This document shows, in pieces, positions 43,737 to 52,261 of a stretch of 64,000 nt of DNA. Below the pieces are notes generated by a model. The model made no database searches. It saw nothing but the letters and a program-made list of their open reading frames with translations, and was not told the DNA's origin. Origin of the DNA: Pseudochrobactrum sp. sp1633 (GTDB taxonomy: Bacteria > Pseudomonadota > Alphaproteobacteria > Rhizobiales > Rhizobiaceae); assembly GCF_030376605.1 (NCBI RefSeq), contig NZ_JARRAE010000004.1:248001-312000 (forward strand). The letters are read 5' to 3'. Numbering within the stretch: position 1 is the first letter of the stretch; every line of letters begins with the position of its first letter. A program made the position numbers and the translations under genes.

Positions 43737-44669
43737 TTAATAATGCACGCGGCGGTCAAGCACGCGATATTGCAGCAACATCATGACGATCAGCACCATG
43801 AGGAAAATCACGGTCATGGCGGAGGCATAGCCGACACGCAGGAATACAAAACCTTCCTGATAGATCGTATGCAGCAGCACTTCCGAGGCTTTGTTTGGCC
43901 CGCCCTGTGTCAGGGTTTTCACCGATTCAAAGACTTTGACGGAATTGATCGTGCTGATGGTGATAACAAAAAGTGTGGTGGGGCCGAGCAGCGGCCATGT
44001 CACTAAGCGGAAACGCTCCCATGCGCTTTTGGCGCCATCCATCTCGGCGGCAGAATACAGCTCACGGGGAATGGCGGTGAGGCCCGCCAGAAACAGCACC
44101 ATGTTAAACCCGACAGTCTGCCAGATGCCGATCATAGCAAGACTTGGCAATACAGTTGAAGAACTGCCGAGCCAGTTAGGACCGTCGATCCCTAACAGGC
44201 TGAGCATGGCATTGACGGGACCCATTGTCGGATGCAGCAGATATTGCCAGACTGTCGCCATAGCCACGAGCAGCGAGGCAACGGGCAGGAAGTAAACCGT
44301 GCGGAAAAAGGCTTTGCCGCGTGTTTCGCTCTCAATCAGCAGAGCGGCACCAAGGCCTAAGAAGACGGAAACCGGTGTAACGATCAGCGTATAAACAGCC
44401 GTGTTTTGCAAGGAAATGCGGAAGGTACGGTCTTTGAAAAGCTCGATGTAATTTTCTAAGCCGACAAACTGAAAATCCGTATAGCCCAGCTCGAAATTGG
44501 TAAAACTGAGATAAAGCACAGCCAAAGTCGGCAGCAGAATAAACAGCAAGACCAGTGAAACGGCCGGTGCCATCAGCTTCCATGCCAGCCGTTCTTCACG
44601 TTTGCGGGCGGCATTGGCAGCATCACGCGCTGTCATCGTGGTTGGGAAAACTTGCGCAATATCAGACAT
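43737..44669 (-). CDS. UgpA-like ABC transporter permease
   Basis: A 310-residue permease of the MalF/UgpA type. Six helices are visible, with the EAA motif ELYSAAEMDGAKSAWERFRLVTWPLLGP. ATG 44669 overlaps the ATPase gene by eight bases and has AAGG inside that gene, so translation is coupled; the longer frame upstream lies inside ugpC. It forms the membrane channel with the UgpE-like permease. Confidence 0.9.
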   Translation of the reverse strand: MSDIAQVFPTTMTARDAANAARKREERLAWKLMAPAVSLVLLFILLPTLAVLYLSFTNFELGYTDFQFVGLENYIELFKDRTFRISLQNTAVYTLIVTPVSVFLGLGAALLIESETRGKAFFRTVYFLPVASLLVAMATVWQYLLHPTMGPVNAMLSLLGIDGPNWLGSSSTVLPSLAMIGIWQTVGFNMVLFLAGLTAIPRELYSAAEMDGAKSAWERFRLVTWPLLGPTTLFVITISTINSVKVFESVKTLTQGGPNKASEVLLHTIYQEGFVFLRVGYASAMTVIFLMVLIVMMLLQYRVLDRRVHY

Positions 44670-45843
44670 GGCTGTCTGCCTTGATGCGGCTGACAGCTGC
44701 ATGAGAGAGTTTACGCAAGCGCTGGCCTTCAGTGTCAAACAGCAATGCTTTTTGCGGTTCAAAGGTCAGATGAACAGGCATGTCGGGTTGCAAATCAGCT
44801 GCGTGAGCAGGAGTGGTTCGGGCTGTCAGCAGTTCTTGTGCACCCGGTGCATTGAGATAAATGAGTGCCTCAGAACCCAGAAATTCAACGCGGGCAACAG
44901 TGGCGAAAATAACGCGCTCAGCCGTTTGGTCTGTGATTTTACGTATTTGCAAATCTTCAGGGCGAATAGCTACACTGACTGCTGATCCGGCATGAATATC
45001 GACATTACTCAGAATTGGTTTGCCGGCAAAGTGAATAATGCCCTGATCGCTGGCGCGTGAATTCAGAACATTGATTTTCGGGCTGCCGATGAAGCGGGCA
45101 ACTTCGATATGGCGTGGATTGTTATAAATCTCGGCCGGTGTGTCGATTTGCAGGAGATGACCACCGATCATCACAGCAACGCGGTCGGCCATGCTCAGTG
45201 CTTCTGACTGGTCATGGGTCACATAGAGACTTGGCACACCGGCTCGGCGGTGCAAATCAACAATTTCAGCACGGGTATGCACACGCAAATTGGCATCGAG
45301 ATTGGAGAGCGGCTCATCCATCAGGAAGACCTGCGGCTGGCGCACCATGGCGCGGGCAAGAGCGACACGCTGGCGCTGACCGCCGGACATTTGCGCAGGT
45401 TTGCGGTCGAGCAAATGATCAATTTTCAGACTGAGGGCAGTTGCTTGTACCTGTTGTTGAATGGCTGCGCGTTTGGCGGCTTGACCCGGCAGGAAATTAC
45501 CGATCAATGGCAGGCGTTCCATTACCGTCAGATCACGCATTGCCAGTGGCACGGCGATATTTTCCCGCGTTGTCAGATGCGGATAGAGTGCGTAGGACTG
45601 GAACACCATTGCAATATTGCGGTCAGAAGGATGGGCAGCGGTGATATTGCGGCCATCCAGCCAGATAGCACCGTCATCGGCATGTTCCAGACCAGCGGCA
45701 ATACGTAAAATAGTACTTTTTCCGCAACCCGATGGCCCGACCAGTGCAATGAATTCCCCGTCTTCTGCTTCAATCGTCACATCTTTGAGAATGTGCTGAT
45801 CACCGAATGATTTGGAGATATTTTTTAAGGCGAAGCGACCCAT
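44662..45843 (-). CDS. UgpC-like ABC transporter ATPase
   Basis: A 393-residue ATPase of the MalK/UgpC class. Walker A GPSGCGKST (36-44), Q-loop FQSYALYPHLTTREN, signature MSGGQRQR, Walker B VFLMDEPLSNLD and the switch His in YVTHDQSEAL are intact. A C-terminal TOBE/OB regulatory domain follows. The ATG shares one base with the stop of the phosphodiesterase gene (TAATG), so the operon order is phosphodiesterase, ATPase, permease, permease, binding protein. Confidence 0.92.
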   Translation of the reverse strand: MGRFALKNISKSFGDQHILKDVTIEAEDGEFIALVGPSGCGKSTILRIAAGLEHADDGAIWLDGRNITAAHPSDRNIAMVFQSYALYPHLTTRENIAVPLAMRDLTVMERLPLIGNFLPGQAAKRAAIQQQVQATALSLKIDHLLDRKPAQMSGGQRQRVALARAMVRQPQVFLMDEPLSNLDANLRVHTRAEIVDLHRRAGVPSLYVTHDQSEALSMADRVAVMIGGHLLQIDTPAEIYNNPRHIEVARFIGSPKINVLNSRASDQGIIHFAGKPILSNVDIHAGSAVSVAIRPEDLQIRKITDQTAERVIFATVARVEFLGSEALIYLNAPGAQELLTARTTPAHAADLQPDMPVHLTFEPQKALLFDTEGQRLRKLSHAAVSRIKADSHV

Positions 45844-46694
45844 TATGCCTGCTCCGCAGTTTCGGCATCAGTGTTGACCGCGGCAGTGTGGCTCGAAGGG
45901 TAAACTTCATGCACCACGTCATCCAGCAGGTAAGGGCGCAACTGTGTGAGTTCGGTGATTTCACTGTGTACGGTGTCAGTCAATGTGTGAATGACAGCGC
46001 CGACAATACGCTCGCCCGGCAGATCACGTTCCATCGGCCCGACGATAAAGCCTGAGGATGGCCCCCAGACCAGCGAAATGCCCTGATGATGACCAGCCCA
46101 TGCGCGGTGCAGGTGTCCGCTGGCATAAAGACGGACATTCTGATTTTGAAATAGAGCCATAAGACGTTTACGGTCTTCCGGCGAAGCACCCCAGTATCCG
46201 CTGTCGCCCTCATCAGGGCCGTCAACAAAAAGCGGTTTATGGGCAAAAATCGCAACCGGATTGCCTTCGGCACCTTTTAACGCTTCTTCCAGCCACAGAT
46301 ATTGCTCTTCTTCTTCCGCATGGCTGCTGCCGATCAGCAGGCTGTTGAGGCCGATTAAACGCCAGCCGGACTGGTCATGCACCCAACGGTCAGGGCCGAC
46401 CAGATCGCGCCAGCGCTCAAGGCGCTCATCATTGACCGGTTGCAACGAGGAAGGGAGATGACCGACATCATGGTTGCCCGGAACGCACAAAACCGGCAGA
46501 TTCAGCTCACTGAAAAGATCAACGCAATAAGTGAGATCGTCATCGTAATCCGCGCCATCCACTGCGAGGTCGCCGGTATGGATGACGAGATCAGGCTGAA
46601 CTTCTTCCAACCATTCGGCGAGCGGTTGCCAGTTCTTCGTGAAATGTGTTTTGGACGGGCTGAAATGGGTGTCGGTGATCTGAACAATCCGCAT
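45843..46694 (-). CDS. Calcineurin-like phosphodiesterase (GpdQ/CpdA type)
   Basis: A 283-residue class III phosphodiesterase with all metallophosphatase blocks: TDTH (D8, H10), GDLAVDG (D42), GNHD (74-76), an AHKP motif and GHLHRAW. There is no signal peptide, so it should act in the cytoplasm. Relatives hydrolyse glycerophosphodiesters (GpdQ) or cyclic nucleotides (CpdA). As the first gene of a ugp-like operon with a Pho-box-like site, the likely job is to release glycerol 3-phosphate from imported diesters. The substrate is inferred from context only. Confidence 0.85.
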   Translation of the reverse strand: MRIVQITDTHFSPSKTHFTKNWQPLAEWLEEVQPDLVIHTGDLAVDGADYDDDLTYCVDLFSELNLPVLCVPGNHDVGHLPSSLQPVNDERLERWRDLVGPDRWVHDQSGWRLIGLNSLLIGSSHAEEEEQYLWLEEALKGAEGNPVAIFAHKPLFVDGPDEGDSGYWGASPEDRKRLMALFQNQNVRLYASGHLHRAWAGHHQGISLVWGPSSGFIVGPMERDLPGERIVGAVIHTLTDTVHSEITELTQLRPYLLDDVVHEVYPSSHTAAVNTDAETAEQA

Positions 46695-46787
46695 GGATCT
46701 GCTCCCTCATTAAGATTTGAAAAACGCGGATGTGTATTTCAAATCGGGGAACACAGGCCGCTAATGCGGGTTCACTACACTGTGTAG

Positions 46788-46816
46788 GTGACAGACAAAC
46801 ATCAGACAGATGACAA
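46788..46816 (-). promoter_or_regulatory. Pho-box-like site (three 11-bp direct repeats)
   Basis: On the minus strand TTGTCAT-CTGT-CTGATGT-TTGT-CTGTCAC: heptamers separated by exactly four bases, giving the 11-bp period of PhoB sites (consensus CTGTCAT). It ends about 94 bases before the phosphodiesterase ATG. Confidence 0.6.
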
Positions 46817-46872
46817 GATTGTAACATGCACAGGCATATCCAGAATGCCGTTGGCGCAGAGGATAGTGAGAG

Positions 46873-46888
46873 CGTTTCATGTGAAACA
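46873..46888. promoter_or_regulatory. parS-like palindrome
   Basis: CGTTTCATGTGAAACA matches 14 of 16 positions of the ParB site TGTTTCACGTGAAACA. It lies in the intergenic region between two uptake operons. One mismatch falls in the central CACGTG, so binding would be weakened. Confidence 0.35.
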
Positions 46889-47063
46889 TTTCTCAGGAGG
46901 AGCGGGCAGAATATCAGGCCTGATTTCAAAGGTAGCAGCGCTTGCTGCATATCAATGTCGCATATCTGTGCGGATATGGAGCGCTAAGAGATAGCTGATC
47001 GTGCCTGACAGAGCATGGAGCAGTCTTTGCAAGCCATTCTTTACTGACATTATATTTTCTTTT

Positions 47064-47084
47064 TGCAAATGATTGTCACTTGCA
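47064..47084. promoter_or_regulatory. Mur/Fur-type operator 1 of sitABCD
   Basis: TGCAAATGATTGTCACTTGCA, with TGCAA/TTGCA ends, is a typical alphaproteobacterial Fur-family (Mur/Fur/Zur) inverted repeat. It lies 104 bases before the sitA start. Confidence 0.7.
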
Positions 47085-47111
47085 ATTTGAAAAATAACAT
47101 TTTACAAAGTG

Positions 47112-47132
47112 TGCAATTGACAATCATTTGCA
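47112..47132. promoter_or_regulatory. Mur/Fur-type operator 2 of sitABCD
   Basis: TGCAATTGACAATCATTTGCA. Together with operator 1 it makes an outer 16-bp perfect inverted repeat (TTGCAAATGATTGTCA and its complement), so two dimers could bind across the promoter. Confidence 0.7.
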
Positions 47133-47187
47133 ACTAGAGTTTTGATGGTTGCAAAAAAGAATTTTGAACGGTTGCGAGGAGTTGAGG

Positions 47188-48108
47188 ATGTTCAGTCAAA
47201 TGAGGCGCGTGCTGCTGGCCGGTATAATCGGTACAGCTTTTTCAGCCGCGCTGGTGGTGGTGCCTGCGGGTGCGCAAGAGAAATTCAAGGCCGTTACAAC
47301 ATTTACAGTAATTGCTGATATTGCCCGTAATGTTGCCGGTGATGCAGCCATTGTTGAATCCATTACCAAACCAAATGCTGAAATTCATGATTATCAGCCA
47401 ACGCCCGGCGATATCATGAAGGCGCAGGGTGCGCAGCTGATTCTGTGGAACGGACTTAATCTGGAGCGCTGGTTCGAAAAATTCTTCCGCCACCTGAATG
47501 ATGTGCCGAGCGTTGTTGTTTCTGAAGGCGTTGAGCCGATGGGTATTTCAGAAGGGCCTTACAGCGGCAAACCTAATCCTCATGCATGGATGTCACCTTC
47601 AGCAGGTTTGATCTATGTTGATAATATCCGTGATGCTTTCGTGAAATATGATCCGGAAAATGCGGAAACCTATAAAGTCAATGCCGAGGCCTATAAGGCA
47701 AAACTGACTGCGCTGGTTGACCCGATCAAAGCGGAGCTGAAAGATATTTCGGAAGGCAAGCGTTGGCTGGTGACGAGCGAAGGTGCGTTCAGCTATCTGG
47801 CGCGTGATCTTGAGTTGAAAGAGCTTTATCTCTGGCCGATCAATGCTGACCAGCAGGGTACGCCGCAGCAGGTTCGTAAAGTGATTGATGCTGTGCGTAA
47901 AAATAATATCACCGTAGTTTTCTCTGAAAGTACAATTTCGCCGGCTCCGGCTAAGCAGGTGGCTTCAGAAACCGGTGCGCAATATGGCGGTGTACTCTAT
48001 GTGGATTCGCTTTCAGAACCGGATGGTGCGGTGCCTACCTATCTTGACCTTTTGCGTGTGACCACTGACACAATTGCGAAGGGCCTCAAATCCGGAGAAG
48101 CGAAATAA
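47188..48108 (+). CDS. sitA: Mn/Fe ABC transporter substrate-binding protein SitA
   Basis: Periplasmic cluster A-I metal-binding protein of 306 residues with a signal peptide ending ...VPAGAQE. The ligand set is visible: His in [10 protein letters not shown], His in NPHAWMSP, Glu in TSEGAFSYL and Asp in [10 protein letters not shown]. His-His-Glu-Asp, and the absence of a His-rich loop, favour manganese/iron (SitA/MntC/PsaA) over zinc (ZnuA). ATG 47188 follows GAGGAGTTGAGG; an in-frame TTG upstream is rejected. First gene of sitABCD, behind two Mur/Fur-type sites. Confidence 0.92.
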   Translation: MFSQMRRVLLAGIIGTAFSAALVVVPAGAQEKFKAVTTFTVIADIARNVAGDAAIVESITKPNAEIHDYQPTPGDIMKAQGAQLILWNGLNLERWFEKFFRHLNDVPSVVVSEGVEPMGISEGPYSGKPNPHAWMSPSAGLIYVDNIRDAFVKYDPENAETYKVNAEAYKAKLTALVDPIKAELKDISEGKRWLVTSEGAFSYLARDLELKELYLWPINADQQGTPQQVRKVIDAVRKNNITVVFSESTISPAPAKQVASETGAQYGGVLYVDSLSEPDGAVPTYLDLLRVTTDTIAKGLKSGEAK

Positions 48109-49001
48109 TGAATGCTCCGCTCAATGTCCTCCCAAAGACAACCTTGTCTCTTGCATCAGATGATGCGGGAGCAGGGCTTATGGTGCGCGGGGCGACAGTT
48201 ACCTACCGCAATGGGCATACGGCTTTGCGGGATGCGAGTTTCGAAATTCCAACCGGAACGATTACGGCACTGGTTGGTGTTAACGGTTCCGGCAAGTCCA
48301 CGCTGTTTAAAGCGCTGATGGGATTTGTGCGGTTGGCAAAAGGCGAAATTCGCATTCTCGGGCTTCCGGTTAAACAGGCGCTCAAGAGTAATCTCGTCGC
48401 TTATGTGCCGCAATCGGAAGATGTGGACTGGAATTTTCCGGTTCTGGTCGAAGACGTGGTGATGATGGGGCGCTACGGGCATATGGGTATGATGCGCCGT
48501 GCCAAGCCTGCCGATCATCAGGCTGTGACGGATGCGCTGGCACGCGTGAATATGACAGAGTATCGCAAGCGCCAGATCGGTGAGCTTTCAGGCGGGCAGA
48601 AGAAGCGCGTGTTTCTGGCGCGCGCTCTGGCGCAGGATAGCCGTGTTATTTTGCTCGATGAACCGTTTACCGGTGTTGACGTTAAAACCGAGGAAGCGAT
48701 TATCAAGTTGCTGCGTGATTTACGTGATGAAGGGCGGGTGATGTTTGTCTCGACCCATAATCTTGGCAGTGTGCCTGAATTCTGTGACCGTACCGTGCTG
48801 CTGAACCGCACGGTTCTGGCCTATGGTGAGACGGCGACAATCTTTACGCAGGCTAATTTGGAAAAAACCTTCGGCGGTGTACTGCGCCATTTCGTGCTCA
48901 ATGATGCCGAAAAAGGCAAAGCGCATCCGGTGAATATTCTGACTGATGATGAGCGGCCGCTGGTCTTGTATCAGGATGGTCACGTTGAGGGAGCAGAGTA
49001 A
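48108..49001 (+). CDS. sitB: Mn/Fe ABC transporter ATPase SitB
   Basis: A 297-residue ATPase of the metal-chelate/ion class. Walker [10 protein letters not shown], signature LSGGQKKR, Walker [13 protein letters not shown] and the switch His in STHNLGSV are present. The C-terminal extension (about 245-297) is typical of SitB. The ATG shares one base with the sitA stop (TAATG), showing translational coupling. Confidence 0.93.
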   Translation: MNAPLNVLPKTTLSLASDDAGAGLMVRGATVTYRNGHTALRDASFEIPTGTITALVGVNGSGKSTLFKALMGFVRLAKGEIRILGLPVKQALKSNLVAYVPQSEDVDWNFPVLVEDVVMMGRYGHMGMMRRAKPADHQAVTDALARVNMTEYRKRQIGELSGGQKKRVFLARALAQDSRVILLDEPFTGVDVKTEEAIIKLLRDLRDEGRVMFVSTHNLGSVPEFCDRTVLLNRTVLAYGETATIFTQANLEKTFGGVLRHFVLNDAEKGKAHPVNILTDDERPLVLYQDGHVEGAE

Positions 49002-49864
49002 TGGAGCTGCTGCTTGAGCCGTTCTCCTATCAATATATGATCAATGCCATGTGGGTTTCGGCGCTGGTCGGCGGTGTGTGCGCATTCCTGTCCGGCTATC
49101 TGATGCTCAAAGGCTGGTCCCTGATCGGGGATGCTTTGTCTCATTCGATTGTGCCGGGTGTTGCGGGCGCCTATATGCTCGGCCTGCCTTTTGCGCTCGG
49201 GGCGTTTTTCTCCGGTGGTTTGGCTGCTGCAGCCATGCTGTTTCTCAATGAGCGTACCAAGCTGAAAGAAGATGCAATTATCGGCCTGATTTTCACGTCT
49301 TTCTTTGGCCTTGGCCTGTTCATGGTGTCGCTGAAGCCGACAGCTGTCAGCATTCAGACCATTGTGCTCGGCAATATTCTGGCGATTACGCCTGCTGATA
49401 CACTGCAGCTGGCCATTATCGGTTTTGTTTCGCTGGCAGTACTGCTGTTCATCTGGAAAGATCTAATGGTCACGTTTTTTGACGAAAGTCATGCGCGCTC
49501 CATTGGTCTTAATCCGACTGTGCTGAAAGTGATTTTCTTCACGTTGTTATCCGCCTGTACCGTTGCGGCTATGCAGACGGTCGGTGCGTTTCTGGTGATT
49601 TCGATGGTGGTGACACCCGGTGCAACAGCCTATCTTTTGACAGACCGCTTTCCGCGCTTGCTGATGATTGCTGTGCTCATCGGAACAGTGACCAGCTTTA
49701 CCGGTGCCTATATCAGCTATTTTCTCGACGGCGCGACCGGCGGTATTATTGTTGTGATGCAGACGCTGATCTTTCTGGCGGCATTCTTCTTGGCACCAAA
49801 GCACGGCATGCTGGCTGCAAGGCGACGCGCGGCCGAGGCTATCAGAGCGGAGGCACAGTTATGA
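49001..49864 (+). CDS. sitC: Mn/Fe ABC transporter permease SitC
   Basis: ABC-3 family permease of 287 residues with about eight helices, including GYLMLKGWSLIGDALSHSIV (the DALSH motif of metal permeases) and KPTAVSIQTIVLGNILAI. One base overlaps the sitB stop. It pairs with SitD to form the channel. Confidence 0.93.
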   Translation: MELLLEPFSYQYMINAMWVSALVGGVCAFLSGYLMLKGWSLIGDALSHSIVPGVAGAYMLGLPFALGAFFSGGLAAAAMLFLNERTKLKEDAIIGLIFTSFFGLGLFMVSLKPTAVSIQTIVLGNILAITPADTLQLAIIGFVSLAVLLFIWKDLMVTFFDESHARSIGLNPTVLKVIFFTLLSACTVAAMQTVGAFLVISMVVTPGATAYLLTDRFPRLLMIAVLIGTVTSFTGAYISYFLDGATGGIIVVMQTLIFLAAFFLAPKHGMLAARRRAAEAIRAEAQL

Positions 49865-50709
49865 GCCTGTTTGAAACTCTGATAATGCCGTTTCGTTTTG
49901 AGTTCATGATCAATGCCATGATCATTGCCATGCTGATCGCGATACCGGCTGCTTTGCTGTCTTGCTTTTTGGTGCTGAAAGGCTGGTCATTGATGGGGGA
50001 TGCGGTTTCCCATGCGGTGTTGCCGGGTGTAGTGCTGGCTTACATCATCAATATTCCGCTGGCGATAGGCGCTTTTACAGCGGGTATGTTTTGTGCGCTG
50101 GCCACAGGCTTTCTCAAAGAAAACAGCCGCATCAAACAGGATACGATCATGGGCGTGGTTTTTTCCGGCATGTTTGGTCTTGGACTGGTGATGTATGTGA
50201 AAGTGCAGTCAGACGTGCATCTCGATCATATTCTGTTCGGTGACATTCTTGGTGTTGGCTTTCAGGATATTGTGGAGACCGCGATTATCGCTGTGGTTGT
50301 TACTGGTCTTCTGGTGCTGAAATGGCGTGATTTATTGCTGCATGCTTTTGATCCGGCGCAGGCAAGAGCTGTCGGTCTGCCGGTCAGGCTGTTGCACTAT
50401 GGTTTACTTGCCATTCTCTCGCTGACCATTGTCGGTGCGCTCAAGGCTGTCGGCATTATTCTGGCAATTGCTATTCTGATTGCACCGGGCGCCATTGCGT
50501 TCCTGCTGACGCGTAATTTCAGCTCAATGCTGATTGTAGCGGTGGCTGTGGCGGTATTGTCATCGGGATTGGGCGTTTATGGCTCGTTCTTTATCGACAG
50601 TGCACCGGCACCGACAATCGTTATGCTGATGACGCTGATGTTTATCGCGGCGTTTATCATTGCGCGCCGTCGTGTTGCCCGTGCGGAGAGACAGGTTTTC
50701 TCCTCTTAA
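49861..50709 (+). CDS. sitD: Mn/Fe ABC transporter permease SitD
   Basis: Second ABC-3 permease, 282 residues and clearly paralogous to SitC: LVLKGWSLMGDAVSHAVLPG, DHILFGDILGV and GIILAIAILIAPGAIAFLLT. It starts within the sitC stop (ATGA overlap). Having two permease genes distinguishes sitABCD from three-gene znu and mnt systems. Confidence 0.93.
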   Translation: MSLFETLIMPFRFEFMINAMIIAMLIAIPAALLSCFLVLKGWSLMGDAVSHAVLPGVVLAYIINIPLAIGAFTAGMFCALATGFLKENSRIKQDTIMGVVFSGMFGLGLVMYVKVQSDVHLDHILFGDILGVGFQDIVETAIIAVVVTGLLVLKWRDLLLHAFDPAQARAVGLPVRLLHYGLLAILSLTIVGALKAVGIILAIAILIAPGAIAFLLTRNFSSMLIVAVAVAVLSSGLGVYGSFFIDSAPAPTIVMLMTLMFIAAFIIARRRVARAERQVFSS

Positions 50710-50741
50710 CTTCATGCTTGAAAACATATCTCTGCCGGCAA

Positions 50742-50774
50742 GGCGTCGCATGTAAATGCGGCGCCATATTTTTT
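50742..50774 (+). terminator. Terminator of sitABCD
   Basis: GGCGTCGCAT-GTAA-ATGCGGCGCC (one mismatch), followed by ATATTTTTT. Confidence 0.85.
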
Positions 50775-50802
50775 GGCTAAGCTGTTATTAAATGGAAATC
50801 CG

Positions 50803-50835
50803 AAAAGCAAAAAGCCGCGCTGTTGCGCGGCTTTT
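50803..50835 (-). terminator. Terminator of tRNA-Gly copy 1
   Basis: AAAAGCCGCGC / GCGCGGCTTTT around four bases, 17 bases beyond the tRNA 3' end on the minus strand, with a T run. Confidence 0.88.
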
Positions 50836-50851
50836 GAAGGCTTAACCAAAC

Positions 50852-50926
50852 TGGAGCGGGCGAAGGGATTCGAACCCTCGACCCCAACCTTGGCAAGGTT
50901 GTGCTCTACCCCTGAGCTACACCCGC
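50852..50926 (-). tRNA. tRNA-Gly (anticodon GCC), copy 1
   Basis: A 75-base cloverleaf on the minus strand: acceptor GCGGGTG / CGCCCGC with encoded TCCA end, D-arm GCTCAGGGGTAGAGC, anticodon stem CAACC/GGTTG around TTGCCAA, and T-arm GAGGGTTCGAATCCCTT. The anticodon GCC reads glycine GGC/GGU. Confidence 0.96.
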
Positions 50927-50955
50927 TCGCGCCAGTTTGTTGGTTAGGCCTGCGC

Positions 50956-50984
50956 TATATGGCAAAAGCCCAGATGATTTGCAA
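50956..50984 (-). promoter_or_regulatory. Promoter of tRNA-Gly copy 1
   Basis: Minus-strand TTGCAA (50979-50984), 17-base spacer, CATATA (50956-50961), about 30 bases before the tRNA. Confidence 0.6.
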
Positions 50985-51091
50985 CAGGAAAAATTCAAAA
51001 TCCTGTAATTTTTTTAAAGGATTTAAGACGAAACGCCAAAGCAGTTTCGAAGACTGCTGTGATCCGTAAAATATGCAGAAAGGAAAACCTG

Positions 51092-51124
51092 AAAAGCAAA
51101 AAGCCGCGCTGTTGCGCGGCTTTT
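51092..51124 (-). terminator. Terminator of tRNA-Gly copy 2
   Basis: Same hairpin as in copy 1 (arms 51099-51109 and 51114-51124) with the same T run on the minus strand. Confidence 0.88.
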
Positions 51125-51140
51125 GAAGGCTTAACCAAAC

Positions 51141-51215
51141 TGGAGCGGGCGAAGGGATTCGAACCCTCGACCCCAACCTTGGCAAGGTTGTGCTCTACCC
51201 CTGAGCTACACCCGC
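51141..51215 (-). tRNA. tRNA-Gly (anticodon GCC), copy 2
   Basis: Identical in all 75 bases to copy 1, 289 bases away, with its own promoter and terminator. Two independent units rather than one dicistronic transcript are suggested by the terminator between them. Confidence 0.96.
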
Positions 51216-51244
51216 TCGCGCCAGTTTGTTGGTTAGGCCTGCGC

Positions 51245-51273
51245 TATATGGCAAAAGCCCAAGTGATTTGCAA
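51245..51273 (-). promoter_or_regulatory. Promoter of tRNA-Gly copy 2
   Basis: TTGCAA (51268-51273), 17 bases, CATATA (51245-51250) on the minus strand, as in copy 1. Only the spacer differs by two bases. Confidence 0.6.
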
Positions 51274-51606
51274 CAGCAAATCTGCAAAAACATCAAACAG
51301 TTTTGTGTATAATCAGCAGAACCCTGATTATAGGCCTTATTCAAAGCGTTTGCGGTTCTGATATATCGGAGTTTGGGGCAAATTCTGCATAAATCCTTGT
51401 AATGATTCGACCTTATGGGCCGTGAAAACCGAATATTTTCAGCGATATCAGATGAGTCGCGACACAGAGCGGTCACGAAATTTCGAGACAATTCAGGAAA
51501 ACCGGTTTCATTTTTGTCTGAAGCGCTTTTCTGTGTCGCTTTCTTGCAGCTTTTTCAGCTTGTTTTATAAGAAAGATGAGCTTTGCCACGGAGGAGAAAC
51601 AGGACA
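51274..51606. other. Intergenic region without a recognised gene
   Basis: About 330 bases between the tRNA promoter and the ProXp gene. Open frames here are unconvincing. AT-rich stretches may hold the ProXp promoter; I see no repeat, RNA or operator. Confidence 0.5.
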
Positions 51607-52122
51607 ATGTCAAAAACTGCTGCTGATTTGCATGATTATCTCAACACGCTCGGTATTGAAGTGAAAACGGTGACCCACCCACCTTTGTTCACCGTTGCTG
51701 ATTCTCAAAATCTCCGTGGCGAGATTGCGGGCGGGCATACCAAGAATCTTTTTCTGAAAGACAAGAAAGACAATTTCTTTCTTGTGACCGTTGAGGAAGA
51801 TGCGGTTGTTGATCTGAAGACTATTCACACGCTGATTGGCGCGGCCAGTAAGGTTTCTTTTGGCAAGCCGGAAAAGCTGCTGGAATATCTGGGGCTTATA
51901 CCGGGCGCAGTGTCTGTTCTCGGTGCAGTGAACGATACGGAACATAAGGTCAGTATCATTCTGGATGAAGCGCTTATGCGCCATGAAATCATCAATGCGC
52001 ACCCGCTGACGAATGAAGCGACCACCTCAATTCATCGCAATGATTTGCTGAAGTTTCTGGAAGCCACAGGGCATGAGCCGCGTATAGTGTCTGTCAGTGC
52101 GGTTGAAACGACTCTTGCTTAA
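51607..52122 (+). CDS. YbaK/ProXp-type aminoacyl-tRNA deacylase
   Basis: A 171-residue single-domain protein of the YbaK / prolyl-tRNA synthetase-associated family (PrdX, ProXp-ala). It clears mischarged tRNA, typically Ala-tRNA(Pro). It has HPPLFTVADSQNLRGEIAGGHTKNLFLKD-type sequence with the conserved Lys, and PGAVSVLGAVND, the family's GxxxPxG-like loop region. ATG 51607 follows AGGACA; an in-frame TTG upstream is rejected. Substrate class is by family only. Confidence 0.9.
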   Translation: MSKTAADLHDYLNTLGIEVKTVTHPPLFTVADSQNLRGEIAGGHTKNLFLKDKKDNFFLVTVEEDAVVDLKTIHTLIGAASKVSFGKPEKLLEYLGLIPGAVSVLGAVNDTEHKVSIILDEALMRHEIINAHPLTNEATTSIHRNDLLKFLEATGHEPRIVSVSAVETTLA

Positions 52123-52261
52123 GCGAGGGGGTTGAAAGCGCAGCTAAAAATGCCGAATTAACATGGCAGAATATAATATCTCTGCCATAATTGTTGCGAA
52201 AAGCGCAGCATCATGGGCAAAGACGCAGTATGATGACGGCAAAACGGGTTAAGGGACGACA

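Larger units (their letters stand above)
50802..51261. repeat. Tandem duplication of a tRNA-Gly transcription unit
   Basis: Bases 50802-50972 and 51091-51261 are identical (171 bp, offset 289). Each copy contains terminator, tRNA and promoter; the spacer between them is unique. Confidence 0.93.

Noticed and set aside
51422-51664. 80-codon frame overlapping the start of the ProXp gene
   Set aside because: No ribosome binding site, atypical composition, and it overlaps the well-supported deacylase start in another frame.
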